DNA of 64,000 nt from Patiria miniata. Taxonomy: Eukaryota; Echinodermata; Asteroidea; Valvatida; Asterinidae. Under the pieces are notes generated by a model. That model saw nothing but the letters and a program-made list of their open reading frames with translations. It was not told the DNA's origin and ran no database searches. The stretch lies in the NCBI RefSeq assembly GCF_015706575.1, contig NW_024037074.1, positions 1,364,001 to 1,428,000 on the forward strand. The letters are read 5' to 3'. Positions 42,901 through 57,900 of the stretch are shown here, one piece after another. Position 1 is the first letter of the stretch. Every line of letters begins with the position of its first letter. The position numbers and the translations under genes are program-made.

Positions 42901-45900
42901 GGGAGGCACTCGTAAACGCATATCATATTACTGAGTTCGAGTCCTACCTGGGTCATGGTTCATGTGCCCTTGGGCAAGGCACTTTGTCACTCATTACTTC
43001 TTCTCCACCCAGGAGTAAATGGGTACCTGTGCGGGCAGAGATGGTTATTGTGACTGATTTTAGCTGCTTTGCGCCGAAATAGCAGCATCGAGATGCCTAG
43101 CTAGACAGCCCAGCAAAAAGACAGCTACGCTCACCCCTTTTTCTTGATGGCCTTCTCCAGTGATTTCTCTTCGGTGAGTTTCTCCTTGTCGTGGGACACC
43201 GCCATCTTGTCCACAGCAGTGTCATGTGTCCTCTTTACCGACGTGCACTCCTGCAGGACGCAACATTTGCATTATTTTACTCAAGTCGTCATCAACGCAG
43301 ATATTGAATAAGAGTTTTCATTACATGTCAATACCACTTTTTATGGAAATTTGTGGCAAGATGGTTGGGCGTGATGTATTCATTTGTCCATAGCCAGTCA
43401 GTCAATGGACACAACTTGGACACGTGGCTCAAGACGCACATACGCCAAAGTGGCACAAACCTTTCCCTTCTGGGTCACTATCAAATTCCCGGAGTTTTCC
43501 CTGATTGTTGGTGGTTTTCCCAAATTCACTGGGTTTTCCCCTAAACTGGTGAAACGGAAACCTCATTTTCAAGGTTTCCCCTGATTTCTAGAGTGGATAG
43601 GAACCCTGTATGGCACTTTTCATTTCAGCTTTTCAGTGTAAATCAGCCCCTCACCCAGAGGTGTAATGACTCGAGTCAATGCCTCGACTCGAGTCCGACT
43701 CGACTCACAATTTTTGGGTGACTCGACTCGAGTCCCTAAGGGCAAATGACTTGACTCGACTCGAGTCCCTCATCAGAATGAGTCGACTCGACTCGACGAA
43801 GGCTAATCAGACTCGAGTCCCAAAAACAAAAGCAAAACTTTGCGAAAAATATTTGCAATGACTTATGCCGGTGACAGTTTTTGTTCACGTCACGTTAGAA
43901 TGTTCGCGAATAATGTATACATATACATATGTGGTTTGATCAGTGTCCCCATTAGTTGAATGGCGATCAGCTGGCACCCCCTTTTTTATTTTCATTAGGA
44001 GTCAAATGTGGTGTCACCACATGTTTTAGCCCGAATGTAAAATTAAAAAAGCCAAAAAATGACTTTTCTCTCTTGTGTTTATTTATTGTATAGTGTTCAA
44101 ATATTTGTGACTCAAATTGACTCGAGCTAAATACTTGACTCAACTCGACTCGACTCGACCACACACTGTGACTCGACTCGACTTGACTCGACCTTCTTGA
44201 CCTTATGACTCGACTTGAGTCACTTCTTTAAAATGACTCGACTCGAATCGAGTCACAAAAAACAGTGACTGGTTACAACTCTGCCCTGACCTTGGAATGT
44301 TTCCTCTGTAAGCTCTCGATCTCCCTGCTCTGCTTCTTCAGGACCTTCTGGTAAACCTTGTCCTTCTGCAGCGTATCTGTTGACAGGATCAGCATCACGG
44401 CTACGAGAGAAAATGCACAAATCAAAGACAGCTGAAAAGACTTCCCTTAAACATTTGACACAAAAACATAGTGACATTTAGACCCAAGGTTCAAAAGACA
44501 GAAAGAAACAGCGTATAAATATTGAGTGGCTCAAAGTGGAATGGGAGAAATATTATTCCAAGGTATAATCTGGACTTTTCTTATTTCGTAAGGCAAAGCC
44601 GAGTGAGATGAAAAAGTCCAGATTTTACCGAGCGATAACATTCCTCCCATTTCACAATTTAAAGCCACTTAATATTTTTTTTATATAGCTAACATAGATC
44701 CTTGTCATTTGATTTGCAGTAACAATGAACTTCTATTTCAATACAAAATTGGTGGGAAATGTATTTCTCTCTTCCAAACCACCCCTTCACGATATATTTC
44801 AACCCAACTCTGTAGCTACTGGCTCTTGGGAACAATACGCGCTACGCGCAACGCGCACACCAGCATGCTTTTGCACACAAATACCGTGCCCAGGAACAAG
44901 GATGATCCCAACTGTTGAATAGTAAATCCCATTCACCATGGGCGGATGGGACTTTTTGAACCCCGGCGTGAATGGGAGCAATAATAAATGTCACGTGATG
45001 TTCATTCATTCATTCATTCATATTGGTTTATTTCATCCATTATCGCAGTTAAAAACTGAATTGCAATGGATTTAACAAAATAATAAATTATTTAACACCA
45101 AATCAACAAATTATTTGACAACAATCACCATTACAATTACACACACAAACAAAAAACCATTAAAAAACGAACAATGACTTTTACAGTTCACGTGTACAAA
45201 GCATACTGTTAAAAACATGTCCATTACAATTTACATATCGAAAAATTAAAATTATTATTATTGGTTGTGCAATCTGATTAAGGTAGGAAGCGCACTGGTA
45301 TAATAACGTTTTGTTCGGCAACGGATTTCAGGGATGGATGGTTTATTCCGCAGCATTCTAGTATGTTGAGGCGGAAAGAATTCACGAAAAAGATCAGTGT
45401 GTTTAAGGGTTTTGTTGAAAAAGGATAATGATATTTGATTACGTCTGTTTGCCAAAGAATCTAAGCTGAAATGCGATAAAGCTTGGGTGTATGACAAATA
45501 CTCGACCCCAAGAATAATCTTCAAGGCACGTTTCTGTACTTTTTCAAGCCGAGTCACCTGATGCTGGGTAAGTGCTCCGTTCCACACAGGGGCTGCATAC
45601 TCCACCAATGGTCTGATGAAGCTCTTATAGAGGGTTATGAGATCACTGTGAGGCAAACCGTAACTTTTGAGAACCCTTAACATGTGGATTTTACCATTAG
45701 CACGTTTGACAATGCTGTCCACATTTTTGTCCCATTTGAGATCACTTTGGATAGTAACCCCCAAAACCTTGATATGTGATGTAATACAGAGTTCATAATC
45801 ATCAACAGAAATAACAGGCATTACAGGGCTATTTCTAGAGAAATCAATATTCATTTGAAAGCACTTACTAGGATTTAATTTCATGCTATTTTGCATAGAC

Positions 45901-48900
45901 CAATTTGTTAGGCCGTCAATGGCGTCCTGCAAGCAAGAATTCTGCGAAGATGGTCTACACTCAACAATCGATAAATCATCAACATATTTGAACACGACCA
46001 GGTTATCACCCTCAAGTCTGACATCATTGATCATAACTAAAAATAAAATAGGGCCAAGTTTGGTTCCCTGAGGGACTCCGGCATTTAAGGTCAACCAACT
46101 GGAACATATTGAGTGGTAACGAACACACTGTTCTCTAGCGGTTAAGAAGTCAGCTATCCATGGAATGATAGAAGGGCGCACTTCCAAATGGATTAACTTA
46201 TTCAACACTATTGTGTGATTAATCCTATCAAATGCTTTTGAAAAATCTGTGGTAGTCACAGTAGCAACCGATCTTGATTTATCAGCATTTCGATACAACA
46301 GGTGAAGCATATTGATCAAATAATGATTTGTGGAGAAATGTTTGCGGTTTCCAAACTGGGCAGGGTCCAATCTGGGGCCAATGTCCTCCAACAACCACTT
46401 CGCAATAAATCCCTCCGCAACCTTTGCGAAGTGGTTAGTCAGAGATATCGGTCTTAACTTGTCAACAGAGGGTGGGCTGGACTTGGGTATGGGTATCACA
46501 ATAGCTCGTTTCCAATCTTCGGGCACTCTTCCTTGTTGGAAGGATTTATTCAAAATATGAGTAAGGGGAGTAGCGAGTTCGATGGCAAAATGATTAATAA
46601 ACCGTGCAGTAATATTGTCAGGCCCACCAGCTGTAGACAGTTTAATAGTTTGGAGCGACTTATAAACATCCCATGGATACAAATACGGGCAAGGTTGGGA
46701 AGAGGGTAAATATGCTGGGAGTCTACTAAGGTCAACACAATCCATATCTGATGCAACTGATACAAAATGTTCATTAATAGTAGATGCTATCATGAACGCA
46801 TTATCTGGATCAACTCCTGGAATATACACTGACGGATGGTCTTTGTCATTACCAGTAAGCATGCGAATTCGGTGAAACCAAGCCGATGGTTTACTCTGTT
46901 TGAGTTTTGCAACCCGAGTGGCATAATACTGTTTCTTTGCCACGGCTATACCTGCTATAATCTTCGTCCGCAATCTTCTCCAGGAGACCATATCATTACA
47001 ATGAAAAGCTACCTGTCGTGCTTTAATTAACCTTTTGATTTGTGGAGTCATCCAGGGTTTATCAGTAGTATGAATTTTGACTCTTTTAACCGGAAAATAT
47101 AAATCAATCTTTGTGTTCAAGGTCTCAATAAACTTTTCATATTTTGTGTCAATATTAGTGTGATCTAACTCTTGAGCCCAGTCATAATTACTTATCCACA
47201 TTCCAAAGGAACGCCTGGCACTCTCGGGCATAGGACGCCTCGAACACAATTTGCTTGCATTTTTAATTCGAGGATTATACACTGGGGTCCAAAGTACAGT
47301 GTTATGGTCTGACATGCCAACTGGTGATGTGATTTGGGGTATCGCATACTTATCACTCATATTCGTAATAATCTTATCAAGAATACTATTACCTCTAGTT
47401 GGTTGGTCCACAACTTGTTGAAAATGCTGATCTGCAATAAGTGGATTAATATTCAATTGATTAAAGTCTCCCAATATAACAAACCCAGCCTGTGGGTTGG
47501 AGACACTCAGATGATCCATAGTGCTCAATATGTGGTCAGTCATGACTTCCTCAACTTCAGAGTCCAGATGAGGGAAATAAACCACTGCACAAAATATACA
47601 AGAAACTGATCTTGGCAAACGATAGCGTGAGTTCCACCAATCAAATGACAAGGATCGGTATGTCAGTTATATAAAACAGACCGTTGCATCTCTTACAGTT
47701 GGTAGTTGGTGCAAAGCTGTTCACTGATTGGGTGGGCGTAGTGGGGGACTTCGCTCCTTGCTTCAGGGTGGATTTGCTGCTTTTCTTTCCTCCTAATGGT
47801 ACTTCACTGATGTCATTCTGGTATTAAGGAGAAAAAAACAAAGGTGAAATAATTCTTATAGTTTCCTCAAAAATAGCCTCATTTCTGGGCCGTGTCTGAA
47901 TCTCTTGTCTAGAGCTTTTGGACTCAGTGCATGAAAACTTGATGGCATTTTGTGACCACTTGTGAGATCTCAACCGGGGGGCACACGCTGCATGCACGCA
48001 CTGGTCTGCCCACAATTGGCAAAAAGTAGGCAGAATAATTGTATTCAATATGCATAAACTTGCAGCATCTTCCTGGGTAGCGCCAGTATCACAACTCCAG
48101 TGGTACCACTTATGATTATTTACGTTTTTCCTTTGAATCACTTCAAGACACTTAGATTTTCGTTCTCTTTTCCCTTAAATTAAAATTATCTCAACGATAA
48201 ACTCAGAGAAGAAAAATAGCCGATGAAGATGAGCAGCGACGACGTGGATTCAAACCAGGGATCTTTGTATCCATAGCTCATCTCGCTATCCACCATGCCA
48301 CTCCGTGGTAGCTCGACGACAACCGTTCTTAAAAATGCTTTAATGTAACGGGTTGACTAAATAACAACAATGCTCTTGGTATCATTGTTCTGTTCTCATG
48401 AATAAACATACTGACCCGTTGACATACGAATAAATTATCATAAGTGGTACCACTGGAGTTGTGATACTGGCCCTACCATCTTCCTGAGCATCAGGTACTG
48501 TCAGCAAAGGCCAAGTTCGGGCAAGGACCATTAGTCGACTAGTGGTTGATTTGTGACGTACCTTACGCCTGCGCACTAATAGCAACGTGCGAACGTCTCT
48601 AGTCAAACGCTGGTCAAAATGTCATCGCAAAACTTCTGGATCCTGGCTCTCTGCTAGCGTTATGGATGCGCGCGGCTATTGGTTACCAGCGAAGCAACCA
48701 ACCCCAGTAGGCTAGTTCCAAATAGTCGACTAGCGTAGTCAACCATCGTCTACTAGACAGAGTTTGGGCAAACGTTAGTTAACCATTGGTCAACTATAGT
48801 CCTTGCGCGAACTTGGCCAGTGCAGGCATGAGTCCCTGCCAGTGGTCTCCCCAACCATGGGCTCCTTGCACAAATACCCCCTCAACGGTAAGAAATGGAG

Positions 48901-51900
48901 AGTTGGGGGAGACCACTGGGAGAGACATTCGAGCGCACTGTCGAGGACGTCTGGCGCTCAAGCGGAGATGCTTTGGCTTTTTGCACATTCAGCATAAAAT
49001 TTGTCGTGCTTATTTCACACAAGCGTTGTGTCTCGTCCAAGGGGCTTTGAAAGTGGTGCAAAACGCCCTCTCTTGTTCGAGCAAGGAACCCATTTCATTG
49101 GCAATCCTTTCAGAGGTATGAATATAATTGATCCATTCAATTAAACGTTTGACCCACAAACATTTCTGCAAGTATTGCTTTTAAAGGAATACAAAAGCAA
49201 AAACAAACCAAAGAACACACACCCATATAGAAATTAGACTGAAAAATAAAAATCTGACCCACTTTAATCTATAAAACGGTTAGAAAAAAGGACCTATAAG
49301 GCCAAAAAAAAAAAGTCTCCGGTTTCTGGTATGCGCGCGCGTCGCCGTAGCCATGCGCGTCGGCAAAATGAAAAAGTTTTTTTTTCAATGAAAGATGATG
49401 TCTCAAAACCGCCAAACTCACTGGTTTGACTGGAATCTTGCTGCTGCACAATTTTAACGTGTTTTTAGGTTGGGTTATGGTCGAGAATAAGCTTTATGTG
49501 GCCTCTCTGGACTCCCATACATTTGCACTAAGTTTAGTCGGGCACCATTTGCAGTCATCAGCCGACATTTGAAGCAAAAAAATCAGGTAAAAAAAAAAAA
49601 AAAAAGCCGCGTCGCCGCACCACTTTTTGGGCAAGCTCCATACCAGAAACCGGAGACTTTTTTTTTTGACTGTCCATGACTACTAAACAGATTGAAACAA
49701 AATTCGCACTAAATCAAGTCTAACCTAAAGCACCATGCTTTACTTTATCAGACATGCAACCGGGAAGTCGCAAAAAAAAAAAGAGAGGAAAGTCCAATTT
49801 TTACAAGACTTTCTGCAGTGCTGTTTTCAATTTTAATATGTGAAAAAAGGAGGAAATCAGCTGATGCGAGGAAAAGTTGCATGCCTGTTTTCTCAGCATC
49901 CCTATATGATGGAAACTAAGAAATGCTCAAGAAATTACAAGTGATGAATCAAAACGCTGGGCAATATTATTCTTCTTCTTCATTCATTCATTTGCATGAT
50001 GACTTGATGAGTTGGGCCCAACTGTCCCTGTCGAGCATAGTGTTGGAAAGAGATGGACCACTCAGACCAGTTTCTAGCTCGATGGATGTTTTCAGGGTCA
50101 TGTTGGGACAACCTTTAAATATTGCTTAAATATAATACCAACCTCTTCAATGCCCATGGACTGCATCTGTTTGGCTCTCTTCTCAGCTTGGGATAAGTAC
50201 TCCAGCGGTTTGGACAATGCATCCACAAAATCTAGAGAACGGAAAGACATTCCCGCCAGGTATCACTTGGGGTAATGATAACACTGCATTCTATCCACTG
50301 TAGGATCAGGGTGAAATTTTAACATTTTCTTGTTTCAGAAATACGCATCCAATAAACTTGCATGACTTTTCCAGGTTTTTTTGATAATAATAATAATAAT
50401 AACGGAGTCTTATATAGCGCACGTATCTACCAACAATTAGGTGCTCAAGGCCCTGGAGATTATGTCTATTATTAAAGACAGGTAAATAAAGTATATGAGA
50501 AATATGGGACTCATTATGTAGCACCTTATAAGGGTGTACAAGGTGCTGCGGCGCATATTGCAGCCACTGCCAGAAACACTGGGGCAAACCCCTTATCTTA
50601 GCGATAAGTGTTACTGGGTTCTTTAACGTGCATTACACAACACACGGGACCTATGGTTTTACGTCCCATCCGAAGGATGAAGCAATAATGGTAAAGTGCC
50701 TTGCTTAAGAGCACAAGCACCATGTTCCCACGGTCAGGATTCGAACTCATGTACCACGGCACACATATCGAACTCTGTAACCATTGGACCACAGCACCCC
50801 ATACGGGCTGCAGGAACCCTGCTATTGTTCCAATGTGGCGATTTTGTGCAAAAAGAAAACAATGGCACAATTTTTCTTTTTTTTCTGGGGTCACTAGACG
50901 TGACTCACCTCCCAGGCCATCCGGTACGTAGGTCTTGAGCTGAATGCAGCAGAAGACTGTGGGCAGAGACAGAGGGAAGTTGCCTTCTGTCCGTAGTGAT
51001 ATGTGTCGATAGCCGGCTTGCAAGCCGTCCAGAGGTAATATCCTCTGACCAATCAGCTTGCCGTTCTCCTCATACACGGCAATTCTCAGGACGGCCAGAT
51101 CCGGTAATACGACCTACACAAGACAAGAGACAACGTAATTGATAGAATCTTAAGATGACCAAACTGTATATTGAGCGAGAGAAATTGACCCAAACTTTAA
51201 AGGGAATGTACAACATTTGCTTTTGCTGCAATTTTCAGAAATAAGTGTATTTGGAGGATTAGTATGTTATGGCAAATATTGTTAAAATGACTTGTTTCAC
51301 ATTTTGGGCTTGAAGATGCTGGAAACACCAAGAAAACCAATCATATTCTTGTAGTCTGGTTCCCTGACCCCATTTAAGATGAAACGGAGCAGTTTATAGA
51401 CTTTGGGGAATTGTGAGGTCAGAGAATCAGTCTAGCAGGCTTGTACCCCTTCATAGGTGTGTAATCAATTGCAAAGAAAATGCGGAAAAAGTAAATATTA
51501 AAAAGAAGGAGCCGTTTTTGAAAAAAAAAGCCAGATTTCTCCAACGCTGGTCAGCCAACCAGCTTTAGAAAAATACCATTTTTCTTAAAAATATCAACAC
51601 ACCAGGAGCCACAATTTTACAGGATGCTTTAGACTGTCATTCCCTAACAATCCAGTAAGGTATTTCGTGATAATTCAATCATTTCGTTTTGTGATGTTTG
51701 CAAATGTTATATCTTCCCTTTAAGGCTCTGGTTACCATATGTGAATAATCTTGGCTGACTACAGCAGCAAACTCTACCACTAAGAGACAGTGTAGATCAT
51801 TGGTACATCTTATAACCCAGGATTTTTTGCTTACAGGATTCAAGCAGAATTTCTTAACAACCTGAGCCTGATTTCACGGCTCTGCTAACCACAGAATTCC

Positions 51901-54900
51901 ATGCTTACGATCATCGTTCTGTGCTAACAGCGCTAGCAGACAAATTTTGTGCTTAACCATGTAAGCACAGAATCCTTAGTCACAGGATGTACATGTACGC
52001 ATGCGCATAAGCTGAAATTCCTCGCTTACCCAAGAAATACGCTTACTGTAAGGCTAAAAAAAAAATAGTCAGTCTCTAGTCAGCACGCGTCGATTTTGAT
52101 TGTGCGCGTCAATTTGCGCTAGCTACAACAGCGCCCTCTATTGAAATACATTGGCGAAGGGCAAAACCCCGAATTGAATTTGCATCACCCCTAAGCAAAT
52201 TCCATTTTATGAAAGGTCACAAACTGCCAAATAGTCTACCAATACTGACAAAACAAGAATAGCACGACAAACCACCAACACGAAACTCACCTTTCTGAAG
52301 ACAAAGGCTTCAGCGTTATAGACTGGATTGAGTCCGTTGTTGGGTACCGTCTTGGTCCTATGCTCTCTCCTAATGGTATCCGTTGGCAACCCGTACATGT
52401 CAACCTCAACATACGTACCCACTTTCTTGTCTGATAAAAACTGACCCGAGATGACCTGAAAAATAAGGGGGAAAAAACGTAAACTGCTTTGTTCAAAACT
52501 TGGGATTCTTGCTGAAATATACTACATTCTCCGCTGTTGTTTCATGGCCTAGCGGTTAAGAGCACTGCACCGGACTCTTGCTCTGGTGTTTCAGAGGCAG
52601 CAGAATGTGGGTTCCAGCCCGGGTCTGGACACTTGTGCCCTTAAGCAAGGCACTTAACCAATACTGCTTCGTCTTTCGGATGGGACGTAAAGCTGTAGGT
52701 CCCATGTGTTGTGTAATGCAATGCACGTAACAGAACCCAGTAACACTATTTACTAAGAGAAGGGGTTTGCCCTGATGTTTCTGGCCTCTTGTTAAAACTC
52801 CCCTGCGGAGTCCTTAGGAGAAGAACCAACCAAGTAACCAAGCTTTGTGTTACATTTTGCAGTGTTGTTTCTGAGTTCATCACAAGTCCTTTCACAAATC
52901 CTTTCACAATTCCAGTCACCAGTAATGGGATGAACAATGACAAAGGAATGCTTTTGTACCAGTTGAATAGCTAGTGACTTGATTTGAGACTGAAAGACTT
53001 GTGATGGACATGTGATGGACTTGTGATGGACTTGTGATGGACTTGTGATGGACTTGTGATGGACATGTGATGGACTTGTGATGGACTTGTTATAGACTTG
53101 TGATGGACTTGTGATGGACTTGTGATGGACTTGTGATGGACTTGTGATGGACTTGTGATGGACTTATGATGGACTAGTGATGGACTTGTGATGGACATGT
53201 GAAGGACTTGTGATGGACTTGTGATGGACATGTGATGGACTTGTGATGGACATGTGATGGACTTGTGATGGGCTTGTGACGGACTTGTGATGGGCTTGTG
53301 ATGGACTTGTGATGGACTTGTGATGGACATGTGATGGACTTGTGATGGACTTGTGATGGACTTGCAGGGACTCAAATAGAACACTGACATTTTGTACTCT
53401 TGAAGGTACCGTTGTGCATGGGGTGCATAATGTTTGGTGGGCACATGAAATAACAAAGCTAATGGCAAGATGGTAGGAAGCAGCTTACCCTGACGGAGCA
53501 AGTGGCAGCAATGACTCCATCTACTGGGGATTCTGAGAAGGGATCAAAGGACTTGTCTGGTCGTCTCATGAAATCTGGCTTCAATAGAAAGCTGCAAAAT
53601 ATCACACAAATGTATTAGTATCATCGATTCCTATCCCACAAAAGTGATGCACGCGACGAAAACATTGTTGGTACCCGGCATTTTTTTGTATATCACCGTG
53701 ATTGGAAAACACCGATAACTGAAATGACAGACTTGATTTCCAGGCTGAATGCTACGTGTCCTTGGCACATAACATGCCCGCACGTGAGGCGCCGTTGTAT
53801 ACTGCGTGCAAGTACGTTGGCCGCCTGTATCTCATGCAGGCTCGGCAACAACAAAGACTTGTTTTTAAGACTACTTCAACGAACAACGTTGTGCCGTGCG
53901 TGCGCAATCCTTACAACATGTATGCCTACTAAACTCGAGAGCGCTAACGAGGTAAAAAATCAACGAGAAAAAAAACCAGAATTTTGTGAGATTTTTTCTA
54001 AAACCGGAATTCCGGCTACAACCGGAAAAGCGGCATCTCTGAGTGACTCAGTCAGTCACTCATTCATTCAGTCAGTGACTCAGTCAGTCAGAAAAAAAGT
54101 AGGCCAAACCTTCAGGTCCAGCAAAAAAAAAAAAAAACTCACCCACAGGAGCCGTTGTACTCAAATTTTCCCTGATTGAGCTGCATGCCGATATCTGGCA
54201 TTTGAAAATTCAAAGCAACCATCTGACAGCCAGCATTCCAGAAGATCTGAGGCATGTAATTGCTGGAGTCATAGCGGCCTCCTTTGGGGTAGATACGACT
54301 CATCTGACGCTTGTTGTAACTGGAGGAATTGGTGGTTAAGGAGAACTTGTATACAGAGAATTTGAGGAAGCACACAACAAAAAACCAAATTAGAGATAAG
54401 ATACACTTGGATGACAGCACAGGATTACATATCTTGAGCCTACAGCTTGAGTAGCTCTTAGCCTTGTGAACTGGCAATACCTGTATAAAAGAATAATTTC
54501 TGTACACAGAAAGAGCAATCTCAACATTAGGGTTTTTTGTTATCATCACCATCAATTGGATTTCACACCATGTAATAATCCCTATTGGAGATACCCCAGT
54601 TCCCACATGGGATCACAATTCCCTAAATTTTGACTATGTGAGTGTCCCGAAGGTGACAAAAAAATAGAACAGTCCAAATTGTTGGGAAGAACCCTAATTT
54701 CATGTTGTTTACTTTTGTATCTTCTAAGACTACTGCATGACTTAAAGTCAAATAAATAAACAGCCAGCCAGCCAGCCAACCAACCAGCCAGCTAACCGGT
54801 TTGCAAGCCAACTACACAGTTTGCAAGCCAGCCAGCCAGTTAACTGGTTAACCAGTTTGCAGGGGAGCCAGCCAGCCAGCTAACCAATTTGCAAGCGAGC

Positions 54901-57900
54901 CAGCCAGCTAACTTGTTTGCAAGCCAGTCAGCCTGGGAACCAGTTTGCAAGCGAGCCAGCTAGCTAGCTAACCAGTTTGAAAGACAGGCAGCCAGCCAGG
55001 TAACCAGTTTGCATGGGAGCCAGCCAGCTAACTTGTTTGCAAGCCAGTCAGCCAGGAAACCAGTTTGCAAGCCAGCCAGCCAGCCAGCTAACCAGTTTGC
55101 AGGCCAGTCAGCCAGCTAACTTGTTCGCAAGCCAGCCAGCCAGGTAACCAGTTTGCAAGCCAGTCAGCCAGCCAGCTAACCAGTTTGCAAGCCATCCAGC
55201 CAACCAACCAGCCAGCAAGCCAGTCAACAAGCTATATGTCTCCAACATTACCAGCCCATCAGTGGTACCGCCAAGGCCATCCAAATTTCCACCATTATTA
55301 GATGACACTTTGTTTTCGTTCTCGGCAAAAAGATATAAAAGATATAATGACAATTCCAAACAAGTCTTTCAAAAAACACACGCAAGATCTCATCGAAAAC
55401 AAACTTCTACAAAAACTAATTTCATTCCACAATAAGGATACTTGACGAATTCTATGCAGCTAGTCTTGATGTAGCCCAGGCCGACAGCCTCATTGAAGGA
55501 GGACATATTGAAATGAAAATTCCGTTCTGAAATGGAAGTTGAAGGATAAAAATTCAATCAGTAAATTTTCAGTCACAGTGCTACCACTGCAGAGCACGGA
55601 AAAGCTCAATTCCCAAAGGTCATGCATTGCAAATTCCCATAAAGTCATGCACTGCACAACTTTCCCAGAGAGACCTGCATACCACTCTTAGGCCAGAAAA
55701 AAAAGAAGGTAGGTTCCGGTTTCTGGTCTGCGCGCACGTCGCCGTAGCCATGCGCGTCGGCAAACTTAAAAAGTTGGGTTTTTTTTTTCAATGTAAGATG
55801 ATGTCTCAAACCGCCAAACTCACTGGTTTGACTGGAATCCTGCTGCTGCACAATTTTAACGTGTTTTTAGATGGGGTTACGATTGAGTATAAGCTTTATG
55901 TGGCCTCTCTGGGCTCCCATACATTTTGCACTAAATTTAGTCGGGCACCATTTGCAGTCATCATGCGAAATTTGAAGAAAAAAAAAGTAAGAAAAAAAAA
56001 AAAAAAAGGCGGCGTCGCCGCACCACTTTGGGGGCAAGCTCCATACCAGAAACCGGAGACTTTTTTTGGGGGGGGGGGGGCCTTAAATATGGCACAATCT
56101 TTCATGTATATCAACAGCAGTGTATGTTCTGTACTTTCTATGGGCTTGTGAGGGACAGGTTTTCGGCCTGGCATTCCAAATCAAATTTTTCCGAAGATAA
56201 GAATGAAGTACATGAAGCCTGTGATGTTTTGTAACAATTAAGGCCGGTTCATACACGATGCGAAAGCGTACGCGAATATGTGACGTCAGGGTAAGTTTCG
56301 GGCTGCAAATTTGCAAAAGTTGAACACATTTCAAGTCAGGTGAATTTTGCAGTGAATGCTTCGTGACGTCAAATTCGCATCGCATTCACATTCGCATAAA
56401 GATAGCCTTTAGAAGCGACTACGTTGAAAGGTCAAAGGTTATCGCTGTCACGACTGATGCTGGAGCCAACAGAAAATGTATACATAACGTTTGCCTGTCT
56501 AAACCAGAGTCGACCTGAGTCACTGCCTATAACAAAATTTATGTGTCAAATTCATAATGCCGGAATGCAAAAATTGTATTAACAAAATACCTTCAGCGAC
56601 ATCAAATCCTTGGAACTTGACCGGCTGTGCATAGTTGACAAGAGCAGACAAGAAGGGATGGATGTTGGTGGTAGCTCCCGTGTAGCGATAGTTGGCCACC
56701 ATAAAGGCTTCTTCGTCTTGCGATAACTGTTCAACACCCTGCAGGACAGATATGACGAAAAATGTTAAGCCGCATGGCGTTACTGCACTTGCGGCACAAT
56801 TTATTGCGTGGGTTGCAGAACATTTCACATTGTGCAACATTTCAGTTATGACACATTTCACGGGAGTTTGGTCATGTGCAAGTCTGCAACTTAATATGCT
56901 TTAAATTATGGCACAACTTTTGCAATCGCTTTAGCTGGCTTATCATGATCGTCATGGAGCCTGTTGTTGCCCATCTTATCATGGTTGATGCAAGACGCTC
57001 ACAGCTTTGTGTTTGAAGAAAATGAAGAGTAATTTTACCAGTGACAAAATTTTCTTAAGAGTTGCCGCATGATTCAGAAGAAAGTCGGACAGAACTATTT
57101 TCATGATGGTGGACGGAGGTGATTCAACGACTGTTTGTGGCCAAACAGAAATCACACACAAAATAAGTTGCAAATGCTATATGTGTAATGGTACCATTAA
57201 GGAGACACGTTATCGTAATTTCTTCGCACGATGGGAGACATCGGCCATTAGGGAGACATTTTCTGTCTCCCCAATGTCACAGCCCCCCTTTAGAGGCAAA
57301 ATTTTGCAGTCGCAATTAAATTATATTTGTTGCTCGTGGTCTAATTGGTAAACATACCGAAGTGCGTGGAAAAAGGACAAGGGAATATTGGGTAAGGGCA
57401 CATTTCAGTTTGAACAATTTTATGCCCAAGTCTATGGGGATGTCTCCCAAATGTCCAATCCAGGGTAATATTTATTATCCTTGCACATGATGTCTAATTG
57501 AAACGTTGCACTGGCATACCAAGTTCGTGAAATAGCACTCTGCACTGATGTTAAAAATAGAAGCAAGTACCCGGATCTCAGACAAGCATGTTGTACGAAC
57601 TTCTCGTGTGAAGATTACGCGCACGCTTGCAAACACCGTTTCTATGCGAATGTACATGTATGCGGCCAGGTGTGCATGCATATGCGCGCCTGATTGTTCG
57701 AAAGTTTGTCTGACATGCGGGGTAAGCGCGCGTACGGCGCAGAGCAAAATTGACGCCATTAGTGCGGAGTGCTATTGATCGTAAGTTTATTGCGCAGCTG
57801 CGTGAGTCACATAAGTCCCAAGCATGGCCTAGGTTACGCATGGTTTCATGAAAATCGGCTACTTGAATTACAAATTATACCTCCAATTAATATGGGCCAT

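Noticed and set aside
52971..53501. A 176-codon frame on the - strand with a [11 protein letters not shown] repeat
   Set aside because: It is the 11-bp minisatellite in an intron; any 11-bp repeat without stops gives such a frame.
55108..55359. Trp/Leu/Ala-rich frame resembling a membrane protein
   Set aside because: Translation of the GCCAGCCAGC minisatellite; no gene context.
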